This document shows, in pieces, positions 1 to 7,518 of a stretch of DNA of 7,518 bases. Position numbers and translations under genes: made by a program. The notes under the pieces are model-generated. The model saw nothing but the letters and a program-made list of their open reading frames with translations. It did no database searches and was not told where the DNA came from. The DNA comes from an uncultured Victivallales bacterium. Its GTDB lineage: Bacteria > Verrucomicrobiota > Lentisphaeria > Oligosphaerales > JAFGRS01. The first letter of the stretch is position 1, and each line of letters begins with the position of its first letter. The stretch is from positions 1-7,518 of the forward strand of contig CAILKC010000812.1 of assembly GCA_903834675.1 (NCBI GenBank). Direction: 5' to 3'.

Positions 1-30
1 CCATACCTCCGCACCGAGGCCGCATGGTCC

Positions 31-111
31 GCCCCTTCAGGGCTCAATCCGCGCTGTAGACGGGTACCCAGGGCGTTGCCCTGGGCGCCCGGAACGCCCC
101 TTTGGGGCTGA
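31..111. repeat. REP-like triple-hairpin intergenic repeat
   Basis: Three perfect short hairpins are packed into about 80 bases. The first pairs GCCC (31-34) with GGGC (40-43). The central one is CCCAGGGC (67-74), a GTT loop, then GCCCTGGG (78-85), an 8-bp perfect stem. The third pairs GCCCC (96-100) with GGGGC (104-108) around TTT. The outer hairpins are roughly mirror images, so the whole unit is quasi-palindromic. I recognise this layout from multicopy intergenic repeats of PVC and Armatimonadota-type genomes. Such REP-like elements are often linked to IS200-like (RAYT) transposases, but none is present here. The unit supplies a TGA (109-111) in the frame of the downstream metallopeptidase. 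Exact ends are uncertain by about 10 bases, and copy number cannot be judged from one window. Confidence 0.65.
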
Positions 112-210
112 ATACCACGGCCCATCCTTATTGCACAGGTCAACATTTACATCCCCAGCCACTCCAGGACAGACCCCCCGCCCACGCGTCCCACAGATGG
201 TGGTATTGCC

Positions 211-2607
211 GTGGCCGACACCTGCGCCCACGAACTGTTCCACGCCATTGAGAACTCTCTGCTCAATTCCATGAACATGAACTGGGCGCAGAAGTGGCTG
301 ATGGAGATGCTGGCTGTTTACGCCGCCCGGAGCGAGGTCACCGGCGACCTGACCTACATGACCTACCAGATGCAGACGTTCTACCCTGCGAGCGGCGTGG
401 ATCCCAGCGCCTTCTTCGATGCGGCCATCAGTCATGACACCTGGAACTTCAGAATCTTCATCGTGGGCGACGACACCCACAAGTACGCGGCGGCCTGGCT
501 GTTCGAGTACATCGCCCAGGCCTACCCGGGGTTCTCCACCAAGGCGCTATGGGACAACATGCGGCTGCTCTGGATCAAGGATGGCACCGCCGGAACGGCC
601 CAAGTGAACCTGAGTCTCGCCCTCTACGACCTGACGGGCAGATTTCTGGACGAACACTACCGTGACTTCTTGGCCTGGATTCACTTCTCCCCGGCCTCTC
701 CGCTGCCCCACGACCTGGGGCACCACCCGGACCGTATCCAGATCGCTACGTACCGGTTCAACCGGGGGGCCGCCTACATCCAGAACTTCAACCTCGGCAG
801 TGAGTGCATCGGCGGCATGCAGGGCGCCAGGGTGGATTTTGACATCAACATGGGGCCGACGCGCGCCGTGCGGCTGGAGGCGGAGTACAGCGGCAACCGG
901 GCCGCGAACTCGCGCACGGCTTTCGATCTCTGGCAGGTGGCCGCGGGACAAGCGTACCAGACGGCCACCAAGCGCGTTACCATGACCAGCACTCGTCCGT
1001 CTCAGGTCGTCACGGTAAGGAACGATGAGCGGCTGTACCTGGTCGGCGTCAACGCCGGCCAGTTCGGCACGGGATCGTGCCCGGTCCAGATCACCTACTC
1101 CAGTCTCTACGCCACCCTGGCGGTTCAGCCGCGGCGAGCCACATGGATCGTCGACTACCGCTCCCAGGTGTACGCCTACGACCTGACGACAACCATCCCG
1201 GAAGCCGACAACATCGACGACAACGACGAGGTCATGTGGGTGATCAACTACGGTGACGGCTCCGAGGAAAGGATCCACGCTTTATTCAAATACTACAAGC
1301 GGGGCGGCGCCCTGGCGAACGTGGACTGGCTCCATTCCTACCGGCGCCCGGGCGACTACCCGGTCCGGGTCCAGCTCCTGCACTTCATCAGTCAAGCGGT
1401 CCTCGGCGAGTGGACCCAGACCCTCACCGTGCCGCCGCCCCCGGTGGCCACGCTGACCTGCGCCCCGAACCAGCTTCGCCCCGGCGAGTCCGTTACCCTC
1501 ACGGCCTCCGTAACTCCGGTTCCGGCCGGGGCCTCCTACCGCTGGACCGTGCGTAATCCCGGCAATTCCGAGGTGCAGCAAACGACCGCGGTCCCCACCC
1601 TATCGTTCAGCGGCACGGCCAACCTGGGCCTCTACCGGGCCGAAGTGCTTGTGGCGCAGGGCACCCTCTTCCTGGGGAATGCCACGACCTCGTTCCAGGT
1701 CATGCCGCTGAACTGGAACTACTCCGGCACGGAGACCGACGATGGCAAGCTCCTGGCTCCGGGCACGACGTCGCACAGCGGCAGCACCTACCAGCTCAAC
1801 CCAACCAACCCCGGCATTGCCGATGACCCGTCCGACCGGGTCAGCGTCTTCTGTCCGCCGCGCTGCACCACAACCATCACGGTGACCGGGCCGCAGCAGG
1901 TGACCACAAACGACACCTTCACCTCGGTCCTCAACGGCGTCTACGTCATGAAGATCACCACGGAGTACCCGCAGACCGTCAGCCTCGTCCTGAACGACCT
2001 CGGGCCGATGTCCCAGGTGCATAACTACACCGTCACCGTCGCCTACACCTACGGCGATGGGTACGAACCGAATGAGACCACCGCGACCGCCACCCCCTGG
2101 ACTGCCGATGTCGTCAACGGCTCCTTCATGCCCCTGCCCCTGTCGCTGCACAGCGCCGGCGATGTGGATGTCTTCGGGCTGACGGTGCCGTATGGACGTT
2201 CCTGGATTCGCGTGACCCTGAGCCAACTGCCGACCAACTACGAAGTCGCCTTGCTGAACTCGGCCGGCACCGAGGTCGCCGCGCCGCGGTACCGGCAGCG
2301 CCACCCTCGTGATCAGCAACCCGCGCAGCTACTTTGGTTTTTTGCACGCGCTGACCCTCCATATTCAGAGGCGCCGCCCCTACGGACTGGTGGCCGCGGC
2401 CCTTTGGACCGCGGTGGCAACGCCCGCCGGACGGCGGGCACGACACCGCTTTGGCTGAAACGCGCCGCCCGCGCCGCCCGCGTTGCCCACGTCGGCCATA
2501 GCGGCGTCGCGGCCCCTGGCGGGGCCTCTGCCGCGCGCACTCCATATTCAGAGGCGCCGCGCGGCCCCCACGGCCCCGTCTCGCTGACCCTCTTGGCGCT
2601 TTGCTGA
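211..2607 (+). CDS. Secreted-type zinc metallopeptidase with PKD, Ig-like and PPC domains; likely broken at both ends
   Basis: Predicted gluzincin-type zinc peptidase of unknown substrate. Counting from the GTG at 211, HELFH at residues 7-11 is an HExxH motif, and E32 in WLMEM is the likely third ligand, 21 residues after the second histidine. A helical region follows to about residue 165, then a beta-rich part. A PKD-like domain (about 305-390) carries INYGDGSEE and ends in a tract reading [11 protein letters not shown]. An Ig-like domain spans about 409-490. Two PPC-like beta domains follow, from about 502 and 616; the second opens DGYEPNET and contains GDVDVFGL. These accessory domains are typical of exported proteins, but no signal peptide is visible because the true N-terminus is missing. 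GTG 211 has no good ribosome binding site and sits only six residues before the zinc motif. Peptidase-like sequence (VNIYIPS, then TDGGIAV) continues in frame upstream to about 121, where it meets the REP-like repeat and its TGA. At the C-terminus, homology jumps to the +1 frame near 2280 ([11 protein letters not shown]) and is lost at about 2335; the last 90 or so codons are translated repeat. This is best read as a degraded gene or a remnant. Confidence 0.7.
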   Translation: MADTCAHELFHAIENSLLNSMNMNWAQKWLMEMLAVYAARSEVTGDLTYMTYQMQTFYPASGVDPSAFFDAAISHDTWNFRIFIVGDDTHKYAAAWLFEYIAQAYPGFSTKALWDNMRLLWIKDGTAGTAQVNLSLALYDLTGRFLDEHYRDFLAWIHFSPASPLPHDLGHHPDRIQIATYRFNRGAAYIQNFNLGSECIGGMQGARVDFDINMGPTRAVRLEAEYSGNRAANSRTAFDLWQVAAGQAYQTATKRVTMTSTRPSQVVTVRNDERLYLVGVNAGQFGTGSCPVQITYSSLYATLAVQPRRATWIVDYRSQVYAYDLTTTIPEADNIDDNDEVMWVINYGDGSEERIHALFKYYKRGGALANVDWLHSYRRPGDYPVRVQLLHFISQAVLGEWTQTLTVPPPPVATLTCAPNQLRPGESVTLTASVTPVPAGASYRWTVRNPGNSEVQQTTAVPTLSFSGTANLGLYRAEVLVAQGTLFLGNATTSFQVMPLNWNYSGTETDDGKLLAPGTTSHSGSTYQLNPTNPGIADDPSDRVSVFCPPRCTTTITVTGPQQVTTNDTFTSVLNGVYVMKITTEYPQTVSLVLNDLGPMSQVHNYTVTVAYTYGDGYEPNETTATATPWTADVVNGSFMPLPLSLHSAGDVDVFGLTVPYGRSWIRVTLSQLPTNYEVALLNSAGTEVAAPRYRQRHPRDQQPAQLLWFFARADPPYSEAPPLRTGGRGPLDRGGNARRTAGTTPLWLKRAARAARVAHVGHSGVAAPGGASAARTPYSEAPRGPHGPVSLTLLALC
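2357..2560 (+). repeat. Pair of identical 21-bp direct repeats
   Basis: The same 21 bases, containing the core ATATTCAGAGGCGCCGC, occur at 2357-2377 and 2540-2560, offset by 183 bp in the same orientation. The flanking base differs on each side, so the identity is exactly 21 bp. A looser similarity follows each copy: CTTTGGCTGAA at about 2449 and CTTTGCTGAA at about 2599. This suggests that two partial units of a larger repeat family lie in tandem. Confidence 0.8.
2360..2592. mobile_element. Non-autonomous palindrome-rich element with possible 11-bp target-site duplication
   Basis: The 11-mer CGCTGACCCTC occurs at 2349-2359 and again at 2582-2592, bracketing a very GC-rich, non-coding-looking segment. 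Inside are many perfect or near-perfect inverted repeats: CCGCGG at 2394-2399 and 2409-2414; GCCCGCC/GGCGGGC at 2422-2428 and 2433-2439 with a GGAC loop; a 14-base arm at 2442-2455 matching the complement of 2495-2508 at 12 positions; AACGCG/CGCGTT at 2459-2464 and 2479-2484; and GGCCCC/GGGGCC at 2511-2516 and 2521-2526 with a TGGC loop. GCGCCGCCC is tandemly duplicated at 2462-2479. The segment encodes no transposase, so if mobile it would be a MITE or REP-like passenger moved in trans. The duplication could also arise by chance or by local recombination, because the sequence is low-complexity. Confidence 0.45.
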
Positions 2608-2621
2608 ATCGGCGGTAAACT
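2593..2621 (+). promoter_or_regulatory. Putative sigma70-type promoter of leuS
   Basis: TTGGCG (2593-2598) and TAAACT (2616-2621) are separated by exactly 17 bases. Each hexamer matches the TTGACA/TATAAT consensus at four of six positions. Transcription would start near 2628, giving a leader of about 60 bases before the leuS ATG. The promoter lies against the right edge of the hairpin-rich element and overlaps the last codons of the damaged metallopeptidase frame, which fits those codons not being functional. The leader has no recognisable T-box or attenuator. Confidence 0.45.
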
Positions 2622-2676
2622 ACGCTCTTTGCTCAGCACCAGGGCGAGGGTATGAGCAGGTGGCGACCGTGGCCGT

Positions 2677-2680
2677 GGAG
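2677..2680 (+). promoter_or_regulatory. Ribosome binding site selecting the leuS ATG at 2687
   Basis: GGAG lies six bases upstream of ATG 2687, near-ideal spacing. The alternative GTG at 2660, nine codons earlier, has GAGGG at 2646-2650 with a nine-base spacer and is also possible. ATG 2687 puts the conserved [11 protein letters not shown] block at about residue 9, as is usual in bacterial LeuRS. Confidence 0.6.
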
Positions 2681-2686
2681 ACAGGT

Positions 2687-5275
<2,589 letters not shown>

Positions 5276-5283
5276 GCCTGGCT

Positions 5284-6012
5284 ATGCTTCTTCGGGTTGC
5301 CACCTTCAATATCCGCCACGGTTTGGGCCTGGATGGCCGGCTGGACCTCGCCCGCAGCGCGGCCGTGGTCAGGGCTCTGGATTGCGACATCGTGGCCATC
5401 CAGGAGGTCGATGTGGGGTGCGCCCGCAGCGGCAACCTCAACCAGGCCGACGAGCTGGCGCGCCTGACCGGCATGACCCCCTGCTTCGCTCCCGCCATTC
5501 CGCTCCAGGGCGGCCTGTACGGCATCCTGGTGTTGAGCCGGCTCCCCGTCACCCTCTGGTCCACGCTGCCTCTGCCCGGCCAGGAACCGCGTTGTTTGCT
5601 GACGGTGGACCTCATCTGGGCCGGCGGGCCGCTGCGCTTCTGCGCCACGCACCTGGATCTGGAGGCCCGCCAGCGCCAGCTCTCCCTGCCGCTGATCAAG
5701 CGCGCCGTGGAGCGGCGCGGCGTGCCCTTCGTCCTGGCTGGAGATCTCAACTCCACCCCCGACAGTGGGCTGGTCCAGAGCCTCGTTGCCGCCTGGCAGG
5801 CCAGCGCCAGTCTGGCCGGACCCACGACCTACCCGGCGGATGCGCCCACGGAGCGCATTGACTACATCCTCGCCGGACCGGCTGGGGCCTGGCAAGTCCA
5901 GACCATGGAGGTCATCGCCGATGCGCTGACCTCCGACCACAGGCCCGTGCGGGCCACGCTGGAATGGATCGGCGCGGACGACAGGGCGGAGCGAAGACTC
6001 GGGCAACCCTGA
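5284..6012 (+). CDS. Endonuclease/exonuclease/phosphatase (EEP) family protein
   Basis: Metal-dependent phosphoesterase fold (exonuclease III, DNase I and sphingomyelinase superfamily); the substrate cannot be told from sequence. From ATG 5284 it is 242 residues and carries the full active-site series: N9 in ATFNIRHG, E41 in IVAIQEVD, LYGILVLSRLPV (79-89), H123 in THLD, D154 and N156 in LAGDLNSTPD, D193 in ERIDYIL, and D218-H219 in LTSDHRPV. No signal peptide or membrane segment is visible, so it is probably cytoplasmic. It is close in size and motif order to the compact EEP proteins often annotated as endonucleases or phosphodiesterases, and lacks long DNA-recognition inserts. It starts 8 bases after the leuS stop, with no strong ribosome binding site, so translational coupling is likely. 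A TTG at 5272 overlaps the leuS TGA and would add four residues (MSLA), but the ATG fits the family N-terminus better. Family assignment is firm; the specific role is unknown. Confidence 0.9.
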   Translation: MLLRVATFNIRHGLGLDGRLDLARSAAVVRALDCDIVAIQEVDVGCARSGNLNQADELARLTGMTPCFAPAIPLQGGLYGILVLSRLPVTLWSTLPLPGQEPRCLLTVDLIWAGGPLRFCATHLDLEARQRQLSLPLIKRAVERRGVPFVLAGDLNSTPDSGLVQSLVAAWQASASLAGPTTYPADAPTERIDYILAGPAGAWQVQTMEVIADALTSDHRPVRATLEWIGADDRAERRLGQP

Positions 6013-6045
6013 GCTTCGGCCTGGCGGAGTTCGCAGGATCTCCAA

Positions 6046-6095
6046 ACGATGCAGGCGTTGCGCTGCGTCGTCCGGTCGCCTGGTCTCTGCATCGT
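6046..6095. terminator. Candidate bidirectional hairpin between convergent genes
   Basis: ACGATGCAG at 6046-6054 is perfectly complementary to CTGCATCGT at 6087-6095, with a 32-base GC-rich loop. A second overlapping pair, CAGGCG (6052-6057) with CGCCTG (6077-6082), could extend or compete with the stem. It lies in the 85-bp gap between the EEP gene and the convergent sialidase-like gene, where a shared transcription end is expected. No T-run follows on either strand, so it is not a canonical intrinsic terminator. Confidence 0.35.
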
Positions 6096-6097
6096 GC

Positions 6098-7321
6098 TCA
6101 CCCACAAATCCGGATTCGATGGGCGCAATAGTCAGCCGTTTCGTAATCGGTCTTGAATTTACCGGTAAACCAGAATTCTTCCCCAACCAAGAGCACAAAC
6201 TCGCCGGTCTGCCGATCCACGTAATGGCCGAAATTGCTGTATCGGGCAGTGTCAGGATAGCCTTCCGGCCTGGCTTGAATGACCGTCACCGAATCCTTGA
6301 TCAGACAAAGGCTACGGGTGTCCAGTTCTGCCATGGATAGCGGGTACCGCGGGGTCTGTCCGTAGACGGGTTTGTCCAGAATATTGGCAAACCAGAAAAC
6401 CCTTCCCGTTTCCGGCTGGCGTTCAAAGGCTGCAAAGGCTGCCGGCACGTAGACCGGGGTTCCATCGTCATAGCTCAATGGCCAGGGCTGGCTCCAGGTT
6501 TGGCCGCCATCTTCCGAAAGCGCCGCCTGGCGGCTGCTGTAGATCCCTTTTTCTTCATTGCCTTGGCAACGCAGGGTAGTGAAAAGCCGCTGACCTCCCA
6601 AGTGAACCAGGTCGGGCTCACAAACCCCACACCCTACGGTATCCGGCACCGCAATACTCGCGCCGATTTCCCAAGACAGATCGGTCAGATCGCTATGCCA
6701 GCGGCCCCGCAAAAAAACCACCGTCGGAAGGACGCGCTCCGCCCCGAGAAACATGCGTGGGTCACTGCAAGCAAAACCGCAGACGATCGTGCCATCGTCT
6801 AACTTGGCGAAAGGCGCCATATCCGCCCTGACGTCCTGTTGGCCGCAGGTTACGCCCGGCATCCAGTGCTCCTCGTTGTATTCACGGCCGGGATGAATGA
6901 TCTGGCGCGCCGGACTCCAGGTGTCCCCTTCGTCTCGTGAAATCTCGTAATAGACTTTAGTATTCCGTTCCTTTGTTTTTTCATGCGGAACAGACTTGGT
7001 AAAAACCGCTATCAGTAGACCCTTGTCAGGATCCAGAAAATGCATCCAGGCATTTTGCAGGCAACCGTCGGCAAAAGGACCGCTCAATACCAACGCTCCT
7101 TGCCTCTGCCAATTTCGTCCATAATCAGGGGAGATGGAGCGGTGGTTATGGTCCACCATCTTCATCCATTCGTCGATGGGTAATCCTTGGGTATCAACTC
7201 CGACTCGAGACATGACCATCTTGCCACCCTGGCGTGAACAATAGGCAAGATTATGGCAGTAAACGGCTAAGGGTTCACGTGGAGCGCGAAAGATCGGTTC
7301 TCTGCGGACCTGTACCTGCAT
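6098..7321 (-). CDS. Sialidase/neuraminidase-like (BNR repeat) protein, no signal peptide
   Basis: Predicted six-bladed beta-propeller of the sialidase superfamily, 407 residues from the ATG at 7321. Three Asp-box motifs (SxDxGxxW) are clear: SPDYGRNW (64-71), SRDEGDTW (128-135) and SEDGGQTW (269-276). FRAP at 11-14 resembles the FRIP signature and would supply the first triad arginine (R12). EPDLVHL (235-241) followed by FTTLRC, with R251, resembles the conserved Glu and second Arg. R360-Y361 in ARYSNFGH could be the third Arg and the nucleophile, and D57 just before the first Asp box could be the acid/base. These assignments are inferred by position. The charged N-terminus (MQVQVRREP) shows no signal peptide, so the protein is probably intracellular, unlike most secreted bacterial sialidases. 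The substrate is unknown; it could be another exo-glycosidase or a non-catalytic propeller. It is transcribed convergently to leuS and the EEP gene and seems lower in GC (24 of 60 in its AT-rich stretch 6961-7020, against 37 of 60 in leuS 4681-4740), which may hint at separate origin. Confidence 0.85.
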   Translation of the reverse strand: MQVQVRREPIFRAPREPLAVYCHNLAYCSRQGGKMVMSRVGVDTQGLPIDEWMKMVDHNHRSISPDYGRNWQRQGALVLSGPFADGCLQNAWMHFLDPDKGLLIAVFTKSVPHEKTKERNTKVYYEISRDEGDTWSPARQIIHPGREYNEEHWMPGVTCGQQDVRADMAPFAKLDDGTIVCGFACSDPRMFLGAERVLPTVVFLRGRWHSDLTDLSWEIGASIAVPDTVGCGVCEPDLVHLGGQRLFTTLRCQGNEEKGIYSSRQAALSEDGGQTWSQPWPLSYDDGTPVYVPAAFAAFERQPETGRVFWFANILDKPVYGQTPRYPLSMAELDTRSLCLIKDSVTVIQARPEGYPDTARYSNFGHYVDRQTGEFVLLVGEEFWFTGKFKTDYETADYCAHRIRICG

Positions 7322-7331
7322 GTTCAATCAG

Positions 7332-7338
7332 CCTCCCC
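7332..7338 (-). promoter_or_regulatory. Ribosome binding site of the sialidase-like gene
   Basis: On the - strand GGGGAGG lies ten bases before ATG 7321 and four bases before an in-frame TTG at 7327. The strong Shine-Dalgarno match confirms that this gene is translated. The ATG is preferred because TTG starts are rare and the four-base spacing is short. Confidence 0.65.
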
Positions 7339-7371
7339 ATTACGCCTGGCTAAAGGGCAACCGTCGATGGT

Positions 7372-7401
7372 ACTCTAGGTCCGCGCGCCAGCGACCGCCA
7401 A
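7372..7401 (-). promoter_or_regulatory. Weak promoter candidate for the sialidase-like gene
   Basis: Reading the - strand, TTGGCG (7401-7396) and TAGAGT (7377-7372) are separated by 18 bases, each matching the sigma70 consensus at four of six positions. The -35 hexamer is identical to that proposed for leuS. A GATAAT further upstream (about 7471-7476) has no acceptable -35. The remaining bases to 7518 show only G-rich runs near 7406-7420 and no gene. Confidence 0.3.
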
Positions 7402-7518
7402 CGCGGAGTGGGGGTGTGGGGCGTTTCGCCGCAACGGCAGGATACGTACCCTCAGCTGCACAAGAGTACATTATCAGCGCCGCGTCTTAGGCCCACAGTC
7501 GCTCCGGCGGGGGAAATC

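Noticed and set aside
547..2319. - strand frames of 239-243 codons opposite the metallopeptidase
   Set aside because: The + strand shows consistent zinc-motif, PKD, Ig-like and PPC domains. The antisense frames have no recognisable motifs.
2357..2560. CRISPR array
   Set aside because: Only two copies of the 21-bp repeat exist, 183 bp apart, with no regular spacers and no cas genes nearby.
2313..2639. 108-codon - strand frame across the repeat, containing SEYG twice
   Set aside because: It is a translation of the palindromic repeat: the duplicated SEYG comes from the two 21-bp copies, and it has no protein-like character beyond Ala/Arg/Pro bias.
2622..2686. T-box leader or other riboswitch before leuS
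   Set aside because: The leader is only about 60 bases and lacks the T-box consensus, a specifier loop or a terminator/antiterminator pair.

Overview
This window comes from a GC-rich bacterial chromosome, probably a metagenome-assembled or poorly sampled lineage. The leucyl-tRNA synthetase is of the ordinary bacterial type. The repeat near the left edge and the hairpin-rich repeat before leuS look like the intergenic palindromic elements that are frequent in Planctomycetes/PVC and Armatimonadota-type genomes. That placement rests on pattern memory only and should be treated as weak.

Layout from left to right. (1) Positions 31-111 hold a compact triple-hairpin, REP-like repeat. (2) A secreted-type zinc metallopeptidase reading frame follows on the + strand (211-2607, with coding signal beginning at about 121). 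It has an HELFH zinc motif, a downstream glutamate ligand, a PKD-like domain, an Ig-like domain and a PPC-type beta domain. It looks damaged at both ends: the 5' part runs into the repeat and an in-frame stop, and the last PPC domain shifts frame near 2280 and then enters a second repeat. (3) Positions 2360-2592 hold that second repeat. It is very GC-rich and full of hairpins, contains two copies of a 21-bp sequence, and is bracketed by an 11-bp direct repeat that resembles a target-site duplication. (4) A plausible sigma70-type promoter starts directly after the second 11-bp copy and leads into leuS (2687-5275). (5) An endonuclease/exonuclease/phosphatase-fold protein (5284-6012) follows 8 bases after the leuS stop and is probably co-transcribed with it. 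(6) A sialidase-like beta-propeller protein lies convergently on the - strand (6098-7321), separated by 85 bp containing a 9-bp inverted repeat. It has its own strong ribosome binding site and a weak promoter candidate upstream. Positions 7402-7518 hold nothing recognisable.

The genes do not form one obvious pathway. leuS is housekeeping, the EEP protein is an adjacent hydrolase of unknown substrate, the sialidase-like protein suggests intracellular handling of sugars or glycans, and the metallopeptidase is probably a decaying extracellular enzyme. The most interesting material is the repeat architecture: a decaying gene interrupted or bounded by two different palindromic repeats, one of which appears to have inserted directly upstream of the leuS promoter. 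I found no convincing new defence, biosynthetic or mobile gene system.
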